Source of the DNA: an uncultured Ruminococcus sp.
GTDB taxonomy: Bacteria; Bacillota; Clostridia; Oscillospirales; Ruminococcaceae
DNA length: 64,000 nucleotides
Reading direction: 5' to 3'
Assembly (NCBI GenBank): GCA_900539095.1
Contig: UQAR01000003.1
Location: forward strand, 1-64,000
The notes beneath the pieces are model-generated. The model saw only the letters and a program-made list of their open reading frames with translations. It had not been told where the DNA came from and searched no databases. The translations under genes were made by a program, and so were the position numbers. Positions 27,872 through 35,275 of the stretch are shown here, piece after piece (position 1 is the first letter of the stretch; the number at the start of each line of letters is the position of its first letter).

Positions 27872-27911
27872 ATCACACTTACATTATAGCACATTCCCAG
27901 TGTGATTTCAA
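27872..27911 (-). promoter_or_regulatory. promoter with inverted repeat ahead of the beta-CASP gene
   Basis: TTGAAA (27906-27911), 17-base spacer, TATAAT (27883-27888) on the minus strand. An eight-base perfect inverted repeat ATCACACT/AGTGTGAT (27872-27879 and 27899-27906) flanks the -10 box and touches the -35 box, as an operator would. Confidence 0.6.
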
Positions 27912-27973
27912 GCATTTTGCATAAAAATATTTGATTATCGGCAATTATTTTGTAAAGTCTGAAAGAACGTCAA

Positions 27974-28003
27974 GTAATAATGAGGTAAGGAACAGCATAT
28001 AGA
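27974..28003 (+). promoter_or_regulatory. candidate SigE promoter of spoIIID
   Basis: GTAATAAT at 27974-27981 matches seven of eight positions of the mother-cell SigE -35 pattern. A 14-base spacer leads to CATATAGA (27996-28003), a partial match to the -10 pattern. Known biology supports SigE control of spoIIID; the match itself is only moderate. Confidence 0.4.
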
Positions 28004-28035
28004 TTACTACAGAAAAATTTAATGGGGTGTGAACA

Positions 28036-28302
28036 ATGAATGGATCCGAAAAGGAACGATGTGTGCTGCTGGGAGAATATGTTGCGGCACACAGAGCCAC
28101 GGTACGTTCTGCGGCAAAGGAATTTGGCATAAGCAAATCCACTGTACATAAGGATCTGACTGAACGTCTGCCGAAAATATCTCCTCAGCTTTTTAAAAGC
28201 GTAAAAGAGGTCCTTGAGGAAAACAAACGTGAAAGACACATAAGAGGCGGAATAGCGACCAAGCATAAATATGAACAGCAGTTCAAAAAGGCTGTAAAAT
28301 GA
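28036..28302 (+). CDS. spoIIID: stage III sporulation transcriptional regulator SpoIIID
   Basis: A mother-cell DNA-binding protein that switches the sporulation programme between SigE and SigK. The 88-residue product has the family helix-turn-helix (TVRSAAKEFGISKSTVHKDL at about 22-41) and the conserved basic C-terminal region RHIRGGIATKHKY. Length is typical. GGGGTG precedes the ATG. It stands alone between diverging and converging neighbours. It shows the organism, or its recent ancestor, forms endospores. Confidence 0.95.
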   Translation: MNGSEKERCVLLGEYVAAHRATVRSAAKEFGISKSTVHKDLTERLPKISPQLFKSVKEVLEENKRERHIRGGIATKHKYEQQFKKAVK

Positions 28303-28331
28303 AAAAAGGACGGTTTGAGCCGTCCTTTTTA
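28302..28331. terminator. bidirectional terminator between spoIIID and trkH
   Basis: AAAAAGGACGG/CCGTCCTTTTT, an 11-pair stem with a six-base loop and T-tracts in both directions. Confidence 0.88.
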
Positions 28332-28336
28332 TGTTA

Positions 28337-29806
28337 TCAGAATTTTCTTGTTTCCGCCCTTTTAGAGATAAGATCTTTCCATGCAGAGGGGTGGAAAAGT
28401 ATCAGCAGAGGGAAAAGCTCCAATCTGCCTGCAAGCATATCGAACATGAAAACGAACTTTGAAAAAACAGAGAAGTTTGAAAAGTTGCCTGCTGGACCTA
28501 CCTCCGCAAGACCAGGTCCCATGTTATTGATGGTTGTCAGCACAGCAGTAAAGTTTGTTACAAGATCTTTACCATCAAATGCCACCATAAAAACTGATGA
28601 AGCAAAAATTATCACGAATGTTACGATATAAACATTTATAGAACGCACTATCTCATGCTCAACAGGTTTGCCGTCAAGGTTGACCTTGCGTATGCTCTTT
28701 GGGTGTATATAGGAGTGAAGCTCCTTTATCATGGTCTTGAAAAGCACGATCACTCTTGATACCTTTATACCTCCACCCGTGCTGCCTGCACAAGCACCTA
28801 TGAACATTATAAGCACAAGCACTGTTCGGCATATCTGCGGCCAAAGGTTAAAGTCGGTGCTTGAAAAGCCCGTACTTGTAATAAGCGACGCCACCTGAAA
28901 GACTGACTTTGTGAGTGCGTCAAAAATGCTAACACAGCGGTCGAGGATATTTGCGAATATTATAGCTGTGGCAATGAGGATTATAGCAAAATAGCACCGT
29001 ACTTCCTCCATTTTGAATGCCTTTTTAAAGTGCCTGTATATAATATAATAGTATGCGTTAAAATTCACGCCAAACAGTATCATGAAAATGGCAACCACCC
29101 ACTGCAAATATGGCGAATAGCTTCCTAAGCTGTCATTCTTGATTCCGAAACCACCCGTGCCTGCCGTTCCAACGGCTGTACAAATGCTGTCAAACACAGG
29201 CATTTTGCCGATAATAAGGAAAATAAATTCCAATATGGTCATGCCAAAATAGATTATATAAAGTATCCTTGCGGTATATTTCATCTTTGGAACAAGCTTG
29301 CCAACTGATGGTCCAGGGCTTTCTGCTCTCATAAGATTTATGTTCGAGCCGCCGCTCAGCGGTATGATAGCGAGCAGGAAAACGAGAACTCCCATTCCGC
29401 CTATCCAGTGTGTAAAGCTACGCCAGAAAAGTGCAGTGTGGGAAAGTGCCTCAATATTGGTAAGGATCGAAGCACCAGTTGTTGTAAAACCGGAAACTGT
29501 TTCAAACATAGCATCCGTGAAGCTTGGTATCTCTCTGCTTATCCAAAAAGGCATACAGCCGAAAAGGCTCATCACTATCCAGCTCAAAGATGTTGCTATA
29601 CAACCCTCTTTGAGATAAAACACATAGTTTTTAGGCTTTTTCCAAGCCATTACCATGCCAAGCAGCAGGCACACGGCAGCAGTTCCAAGATAGTAAAGGC
29701 CCTCGCTTTCGCCGTAGACCAGCGACACTATGCAAGGCAGCAGCAGAAAGCAAGCCTCCATTCTCAGAACGTGTCCCAAAATATATCGAATTATCGAGCT
29801 GTTCAT
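28337..29806 (-). CDS. trkH: Trk-type potassium transporter membrane subunit
   Basis: Potassium-translocating subunit. The 489-residue protein has about ten hydrophobic helices with four pore-loop repeats typical of TrkH: SGFTTTGAS, GTAGTGGFG, TSTGFSSTDF and INNMGPGLAEVGP. An internal IPLSGGSNINLMRAESPGP segment is family-typical. GGAGGAAAT precedes the ATG, ten bases after the trkA stop, so the two subunits are co-translated. Confidence 0.94.
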   Translation of the reverse strand: MNSSIIRYILGHVLRMEACFLLLPCIVSLVYGESEGLYYLGTAAVCLLLGMVMAWKKPKNYVFYLKEGCIATSLSWIVMSLFGCMPFWISREIPSFTDAMFETVSGFTTTGASILTNIEALSHTALFWRSFTHWIGGMGVLVFLLAIIPLSGGSNINLMRAESPGPSVGKLVPKMKYTARILYIIYFGMTILEFIFLIIGKMPVFDSICTAVGTAGTGGFGIKNDSLGSYSPYLQWVVAIFMILFGVNFNAYYYIIYRHFKKAFKMEEVRCYFAIILIATAIIFANILDRCVSIFDALTKSVFQVASLITSTGFSSTDFNLWPQICRTVLVLIMFIGACAGSTGGGIKVSRVIVLFKTMIKELHSYIHPKSIRKVNLDGKPVEHEIVRSINVYIVTFVIIFASSVFMVAFDGKDLVTNFTAVLTTINNMGPGLAEVGPAGNFSNFSVFSKFVFMFDMLAGRLELFPLLILFHPSAWKDLISKRAETRKF

Positions 29807-29816
29807 ATTTCCTCCG

Positions 29817-31202
29817 CTATTTCAGAATATCAGTGATATCGTTAAATCCCGTATGAGTAGTGACGACCATTACAGTGTCGCCCCTCTCTATAGTATCCTG
29901 ACCGCTCGGGATAATGATCTTACCGTTTCGATTTATGAACGCCACCAGCAAATGTCTTTTCAAATCAAGGTCTTGCAGCTGAACGCCTGTGACCTCAGAG
30001 GTATGGTCTACCTTGAACTCTATCGCCTCTACCCTGTGGTCAAAAAGGTGATAAAGCGTTTCGATATTGCTGTTGCCCGATTCGTTCTTTGCACGGACAT
30101 AGGCTATTATCGCCTCAGAGGTGATATATCTTGGATATACCACGCTGCCAAGGTCAAGTCTGCTTATAACGTCCTTGAAGTTTATCCTGTTTATCTTTGT
30201 GATAGTCTTAGCATTTGACACCTGTCTGGCATGAAGAGTGAGCAAGATATTTTCTTCGTCTATTCCCGTGAGAGCCACAAATGACTCTGCATACTCTATA
30301 CCCTCTTCCTTCAGAAGTTCCTCGTCAGTGCCATCACCGTTTATTATTATCGCCTTTGGCAAAAGGACGCTGAGATCCTCACAACGCTGTCTGTCATTCT
30401 CGATTATCTTGACGCTGATCCCCATGCCAATAAGACGTTTTGCAAGATAATAAGCCGCCTTGCCACCGCCTATTATCATTGTGTTCTTCACCTGATTTGT
30501 CTTCACACTGATATCCTCAAAGAATGTTCTTGAAAAATTTCTTTGGGTACAAAATGAGATAACATCATTCTTTTTCATTGTGAAATCGCCATATGGAATA
30601 TATATTTCCCCTTCTCTCTCAACAGCACATATAAGCAGGCTTGTTGCCGTTTTACGGTTAAGCTCAGCGATCGTAGTGCCGTCAAGAGGATTGCCCTCAG
30701 GTATCTTATACTTTATAAGCTCCGCCTGACCATTTGCAAAGGTGTTTACCTCAAGAGCTGTTGGCAGACAAAGTATCCTTGCCGCCTCACGGGACGCCTC
30801 CATTTCAGGATTTATCACCATTGCAAGACCAAGCTTTTCTCTGAGATAGCCTATCTCCTTGCTGTAATCAGGCGTTCTTACTCTTGCTATAGCCGCACAT
30901 TTTGCCACTCTCTTTGCCAGTGTGCAGCAAAGCAGATTTAGCTCATCAGACTCTGTTACTGATATTATCAGGTCGGCGTCCTCTATGCCGGCATCCTGCT
31001 GAACGCTGAAACTTGCACCGTTTCCAACAATGCCCATGATGTCATAAAGGCTGCTCAGTTCCTGTAACTTCTTTGCATTCTTGTCGATAATGGTTATATC
31101 GTGTCCTTCCTTCACCAACTGCTCAACAAGCGTTGTGCCTACCTTTCCGCAGCCTACGATGATTATATTCAATCCCCCTGCGGACTTCTTTGTTTTACTC
31201 AT
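29817..31202 (-). CDS. trkA: Trk system potassium uptake regulatory subunit TrkA
   Basis: Cytosolic gating subunit with two RCK (NAD/nucleotide-binding plus TrkA_C) halves in 461 residues: IIIVGCGKVGTTLVEQL near residue 12 with acidic IIDKN, and IIGGGKAAYYLAKRL near residue 235 with IIEND. The start is ATG 31200-31202, preceded by GGGAGGAAAAGT; an upstream in-frame extension overlaps a hairpin that ends next to this ribosome site. No c-di-AMP riboswitch is recognisable upstream although such elements often control this gene. Confidence 0.94.
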   Translation of the reverse strand: MSKTKKSAGGLNIIIVGCGKVGTTLVEQLVKEGHDITIIDKNAKKLQELSSLYDIMGIVGNGASFSVQQDAGIEDADLIISVTESDELNLLCCTLAKRVAKCAAIARVRTPDYSKEIGYLREKLGLAMVINPEMEASREAARILCLPTALEVNTFANGQAELIKYKIPEGNPLDGTTIAELNRKTATSLLICAVEREGEIYIPYGDFTMKKNDVISFCTQRNFSRTFFEDISVKTNQVKNTMIIGGGKAAYYLAKRLIGMGISVKIIENDRQRCEDLSVLLPKAIIINGDGTDEELLKEEGIEYAESFVALTGIDEENILLTLHARQVSNAKTITKINRINFKDVISRLDLGSVVYPRYITSEAIIAYVRAKNESGNSNIETLYHLFDHRVEAIEFKVDHTSEVTGVQLQDLDLKRHLLVAFINRNGKIIIPSGQDTIERGDTVMVVTTHTGFNDITDILK

Positions 31203-31516
31203 ACTTTTCCTCCCACTGAATGGCAGATCGCCATTCACAGCAGTTCTCTGCACTTTCTTACTTCACTCAGCAGAGTCTGTCTTTCAAAAGCGTACAATTC
31301 CATATCATATAATGTAACACTATGCTGTTAATAATATGTTAATGTATAGTAAAGATATTGATAAGATTTTCCCCTTAGAACAAACTTAATGTTTTTCCAC
31401 AATATCCTATATTTTCGCACTGCAAAACTGTGCCTAACATACATTAATAAACGAAACTGTGCCGCCGATATAAACCGACAGCACAGCTCCATTAAGAAAG
31501 AATGATTTTAGAAGTA
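31203..31516. other. intergenic region upstream of trkA
   Basis: On the minus strand a hairpin GAATGGC/GCCATTC (31217-31235) lies immediately before the trkA ribosome site, and CTCTGC/GCAGAG forms another farther up. A possible promoter is TTAACA-16-TATGAT around 31300-31327. Near 31451-31490 a CTGTGC/GCACAG stem followed by TTTCGTTT may end the ABC operon. No gene is evident. Confidence 0.4.
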
Positions 31517-33775
31517 TTACTCAACATTTTTGAGTGCCTCGTCAAGAGGTACTTTCTTTACACGCCTTGTAAGTATGAATGCCACCACTGCATAAGCAAT
31601 AATGCCGAACAGCGGAACTTCAACAAATATATACGCAGGAATGTAATATGGCAGCCAGCCTGAATACTGAGCGAACGCCGCAATGAAGATATACTTCAGC
31701 GTTACGTTCACCAGCGGAACAGAAAGTATCAGCGAAACGATAACAACGATAGATGTTGTTGTTATATAAAGGCTGTTTATCTCTCTGTTATTGTATCCCA
31801 ATATCTTTGTCATTGAGATAGACTGGCTGTTCTTTTCGATGACAACCTTTGAAAGCAGGTAAATGATAAGCATGAACGATATAATGCCTGCACCTGCAAA
31901 AGCAGATATCATTGAACCCATTGAAACGATAAGCTGACGTGAAGTCTTTGTCATATCGTCCTTTGTGATAGTGGTTGCGATATAAAGATCGTCTATATCA
32001 TCTATCTTAGTGTTTGAGAAATATCCGTTGAAATAGCCGTCATCAAGGTCAAATGTCTTGATAAAGTTATCATCAGTCATATAAACTGCGATAGACTCCT
32101 GCCCGTCATAGACTCCGTCTACCTTGAAAGTATACTTCTTATCGCCGTAAGACTCTTTCATAGTGAGTTCATCACCAACGTCTATGCCAAACTTCTGTGA
32201 ATAGCCGTCAGAGATATAAACTCCGTCGCCTTTGATGTCTGCCTTTACAAAGTTGCTGTCCTTCTGAATACCATAGACTGTTACATTTTCTTCTTTGAGC
32301 TTATCGTCAACAGTTTTCATAGAGCCTGCACAGTATTTCTCAGCACCCTTTGTTTCTGTTTCAACAGGAGCTTTCAGAACATACTGATATTTTGCTATCA
32401 TATTGTCCTCGATAACTTCCTGATAATGGAGGAGCATTGGTTTCATTGCAAGACCGAAGAAAATGATAACGCCTGCGAAAAGCACGCCAACGAATATCGT
32501 CACATAGTTAGGAATGTTCTGGAAAATAACTCTCAGCCTGAAACGCTTGAGAATGCCTATCTTTGTGTTGAGCTTAAAAGCCTTTTTCTTCTGACGCTTT
32601 TTAAGATCACGTCTGAGAAATTTCAGCGGTGAAAGGCTCAGCTTGTCTATAAGCATAACAAGGTTTATGATAAAGAGTATTATAAGCGGAACAACTGTTG
32701 TCTTTACAAATGCCTCTGCATTCCAAAGGGTCACATATGTCGGCAAGCTGTAACTTCCGTAATATGCACTTACGGCAAAATCCTTAAAGCAGGTATAGCC
32801 AAGGATATTACCGACCACCGCAGCCACCAGCACTACAAACATAGGCGTTGCCAGATAATGTCTTACAAGCTCGGCCTTTGTGTAGCCTGACGCTCTCAGA
32901 GTACCGATAACGTTAGCCTCTTTTGCAATAGTGTTTCCTGTTGTGATAGCGAAGATAAATGCGATTATAATCATGAAAAGATACAGGAACACAGCGATCA
33001 TAGTGCTGTCGCCCTTGATATCGTCGCCTGTGAAGTGGATAGCCTGATTGGAATATTCAGGTATGAACTGAGTAAGCGGAGAAATGCTGTTTATGTGTTT
33101 CATCAGTTCCTCAGCCTTATCCTGAGCGTCCTTGTCGTCAACAGGTGCTTTGTCATATTTCCATGAATAGCTGTAGTGGAGATTTGCCTCGCCGAAATCG
33201 TCAAAAAGCTCATCTGTAACGATAGCAACGCCGAACTTTACAGCGTCAAACATTGTGTCAGAAGGATTTGAATACAGAGCACTGTAATCTGAAAGTGCAA
33301 CATAGCCTGTGATCTTCAGCTTTTTGTCGCCGAGAGTGATATTGTCGCCGACCTTGTAGTCGTTGTTGACAGCATACATTCTGTCAATAGCTATCTCATC
33401 GTCAGTTGTAGGAAGTTCGCCCTCCATTACACATATCTTGTCGATATCCTTACGGTTTTTGAATATTCTGACTGTGCTGTCAACTTCCTTTGTTTCTCTT
33501 TCGATATAGAAGTTTTCGTATACCTTTACCTTCTCCTTGCCGTCCTCTATCTTTTTGATAGTTTCATCGTCAGCCTTTTGGAGAAGTTCAAAGTTTCCCT
33601 GTTCGATGTTGTATTTCTCAAAGCTTTCGTCATAAGCAGTCGCCATACTGCCCGCTGCAACAAGAAAGCCCGATACTATACCTATCATCATTGTGATAAA
33701 CAAGAAAAGAACTATGTATTTTCCTATTTCGCCCTTCAGCTCTCTGGGCAGACGCTTTATAAGAGGGTTTCTCAT
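31517..33775 (-). CDS. ABC transporter permease, FtsX/MacB family
   Basis: 752 residues. One membrane helix at the N-terminus is followed by a large extracytoplasmic domain (about 50-255), three helices (about 260-370), a second helix and extracytoplasmic domain (about 420-600), and three closing helices. This is the two-FtsX-domain layout of LolCE/MacB-like or peptide-resistance exporters with eight helices. The ATPase gene is 11 bases upstream. A GGAGGGGAAAT site precedes the ATG. Substrate is unknown; lipids, antimicrobial peptides and signals are all possible. A weak copy of the metal box lies near the operon promoter region (34587-34602). Confidence 0.88.
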   Translation of the reverse strand: MRNPLIKRLPRELKGEIGKYIVLFLFITMMIGIVSGFLVAAGSMATAYDESFEKYNIEQGNFELLQKADDETIKKIEDGKEKVKVYENFYIERETKEVDSTVRIFKNRKDIDKICVMEGELPTTDDEIAIDRMYAVNNDYKVGDNITLGDKKLKITGYVALSDYSALYSNPSDTMFDAVKFGVAIVTDELFDDFGEANLHYSYSWKYDKAPVDDKDAQDKAEELMKHINSISPLTQFIPEYSNQAIHFTGDDIKGDSTMIAVFLYLFMIIIAFIFAITTGNTIAKEANVIGTLRASGYTKAELVRHYLATPMFVVLVAAVVGNILGYTCFKDFAVSAYYGSYSLPTYVTLWNAEAFVKTTVVPLIILFIINLVMLIDKLSLSPLKFLRRDLKKRQKKKAFKLNTKIGILKRFRLRVIFQNIPNYVTIFVGVLFAGVIIFFGLAMKPMLLHYQEVIEDNMIAKYQYVLKAPVETETKGAEKYCAGSMKTVDDKLKEENVTVYGIQKDSNFVKADIKGDGVYISDGYSQKFGIDVGDELTMKESYGDKKYTFKVDGVYDGQESIAVYMTDDNFIKTFDLDDGYFNGYFSNTKIDDIDDLYIATTITKDDMTKTSRQLIVSMGSMISAFAGAGIISFMLIIYLLSKVVIEKNSQSISMTKILGYNNREINSLYITTTSIVVIVSLILSVPLVNVTLKYIFIAAFAQYSGWLPYYIPAYIFVEVPLFGIIAYAVVAFILTRRVKKVPLDEALKNVE

Positions 33776-33786
33776 ATTTCCCCTCC

Positions 33787-34491
33787 TTACCAGTCAAGCT
33801 CTGCGGCTGTGAGCTTAGTTTCGTTAAGATAGTTCTTTCTTATCATGCCGTCTCTCAGCTTAACAACTCTGTCAGCCATGTTCTTGATAGCGTCATTATG
33901 TGTTACCATTATTACAGTGTTGCCGTATTTCTTGTTTACGTCCTCAATAAGCTGGAGTATCTCTTTTGAGGTATTATAATCAAGTGCACCTGTAGGCTCA
34001 TCGCAAAGGAGAATATCAGGATTCTTTACGATAGCTCTGCCGATAGCAGTTCTCTGCTGCTGACCGCCTGAAAGCTGATTTGGCAGCTTGTGACGGTGCT
34101 CATAAAGGCCCAGCGTTTTAAGCAGATCGTCAACATCAAGAGGATTGTCGCTGAGATATGCACCAACCTCTACGTTCTCCTTGATGTTAAGGTTCGGTAT
34201 AAGATTATACATCTGGAAGATATATCCGAGGTGTTTTCTTCTGTAAAGTGTAAGTGCCTTTTCATTCATATCGGCTGTCTTTTCGCCGTTTATGGAAATA
34301 TAGCCCTCATCGGCTGCGTCTATTCCGCCTATGATGTTAAGAAGTGTTGATTTTCCTGAACCTGAAGGTCCGAGAAGTACACATATCTCACCTTTTTCGA
34401 TCTCAATGTCGATACCTTTGAGGACTTCGACTCTGCTCTCTCCTTCGCCAAAGTGTTTTTTTATGCCTTTTATTTCAAGAAACACATTCAT
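33787..34491 (-). CDS. ABC transporter ATP-binding protein, MacB/LolD type
   Basis: About 234 residues with Walker A GPSGSGKSTLLN, Q-loop QMYNLIP, signature LSGGQQQRTAIGRA, Walker B DILLCDEPTGALD and the switch His in MVTHND. The nearest ribosome site is AAAGGGG. ATG 34489-34491 is very close to it, and GTG 34483-34485 (two codons in) has better spacing, so the exact start is uncertain. It forms a two-gene exporter with the permease gene downstream. Confidence 0.92.
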   Translation of the reverse strand: MNVFLEIKGIKKHFGEGESRVEVLKGIDIEIEKGEICVLLGPSGSGKSTLLNIIGGIDAADEGYISINGEKTADMNEKALTLYRRKHLGYIFQMYNLIPNLNIKENVEVGAYLSDNPLDVDDLLKTLGLYEHRHKLPNQLSGGQQQRTAIGRAIVKNPDILLCDEPTGALDYNTSKEILQLIEDVNKKYGNTVIMVTHNDAIKNMADRVVKLRDGMIRKNYLNETKLTAAELDW

Positions 34492-34586
34492 TCCCCTTTC
34501 CAACTATACATTTTTCTATGCGGCTGCACCGCTTTCAATACGTCATATTATACAAATTTGTAAGCCTTAACTTACTTCTTATCACA

Positions 34587-34602
34587 GTTACATATAACTA
34601 AC
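34587..34602. promoter_or_regulatory. weak metal-box-like site near the ABC operon
   Basis: GTTACATATAACTAAC keeps the outer GTTA/TAAC of the metal boxes seen at the Feo and ZIP loci but is not a full palindrome. It lies between the DtxR-type gene and the ABC operon. Low confidence. Confidence 0.3.
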
Positions 34603-34616
34603 CCTAATATCTGATA

Positions 34617-34637
34617 AATCCCGCCGAAAAAGGCGGG
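34617..34637 (-). terminator. hairpin after the DtxR-type gene
   Basis: CCCGCC/GGCGGG within ATCCCGCC/GGCGGGAT, five-base loop, followed by TTTATC. It would end the feo operon transcript. Confidence 0.6.
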
Positions 34638-34655
34638 ATCTACCGATAAAAATAT

Positions 34656-35036
34656 TTACTTAACTGTCGCCGTGCTTTGCAAAGCAAAGCTTACGAGCTT
34701 GTCAAGAGCATCATCAGAGATCTGAGAAACTATAGCCACCGAGTCGCTCTCAGCGTTCTTTCTCTCGACGCCCACACGGTTTTCAAGAAAATCCTGAAGA
34801 ATTATGCTTGGGGTATAAAGCTCGTTAGCAGCCTTTATTCCCTCTGACGTCAGCGTTATCTCTCTGTAAGGCTCTTTGATTATATAGCCCTCGTCAATGA
34901 GTTTCTGAGTCATTTTAACTGTGCTCGCCTTTGTCACGCCAAGAACAGAGGCTACCTCTGTGGACTTGACAGACCTGCCGTTCTGACCCAGTCTGTATAT
35001 AGCAAACAAATACCTTTTCTGTGATTTAGTCAGCAT
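34656..35036 (-). CDS. DtxR/MntR-type metal-dependent transcriptional regulator
   Basis: 126 residues. Residues 5-60 form a winged helix (QKRYLFAIYRLG, STEVASVLGVTKASTVKMTQKL), followed by a wing and a short helical dimer/metal region; no SH3-like third domain. It is the last gene of the Feo operon, 27 bases after the FeoB-associated small protein. GGTTAG-N6-CTAACC boxes lie at the front of that operon and at neighbouring ones, so it is the best candidate to bind them with iron as co-repressor. Iron versus manganese specificity cannot be read from the sequence. Confidence 0.85.
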   Translation of the reverse strand: MLTKSQKRYLFAIYRLGQNGRSVKSTEVASVLGVTKASTVKMTQKLIDEGYIIKEPYREITLTSEGIKAANELYTPSIILQDFLENRVGVERKNAESDSVAIVSQISDDALDKLVSFALQSTATVK

Positions 35037-35063
35037 TTTTGGTGACCTCCCCTAACGCTGTTT

Positions 35064-35222
35064 TCAGGACTTGTGGCAGTGAGAAGAATTTGGACAACAG
35101 CCGCAGCTGCCTCCGCAGGAGCTTTTGCCCTGCTTTTTATCTTTTACAAGTTTGTAAATGATAGCTGCCACGATAACAGCAAGTATAACTGCAACCAGTA
35201 TCGTACCGACTACTGTGTCCAT
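35064..35222 (-). CDS. FeoB-associated Cys-rich membrane protein
   Basis: A 52-residue protein: a short N-terminus, one membrane helix (about 5-22), KLVKDKKQGK, then a Cys-rich tail with CGGSCGCCP and HCHKS. GGGAGGATAATT precedes the ATG at 35220-35222. It lies 53 bases after feoB and before the regulator. Small proteins of this pattern commonly sit next to feoB and are proposed to help ferrous iron transfer (FeoC-like role); this is inference. Confidence 0.88.
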   Translation of the reverse strand: MDTVVGTILVAVILAVIVAAIIYKLVKDKKQGKSSCGGSCGCCPNSSHCHKS

Positions 35223-35275
35223 AATTATCCTCCCAACTGTTTATGCAAGATTAGTGATGATGAAATTTTCTTTTA

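Noticed and set aside
31203..31516. c-di-AMP (ydaO) riboswitch expected upstream of trkA
   Set aside because: None of the conserved ydaO segments is present; only simple hairpins are seen.
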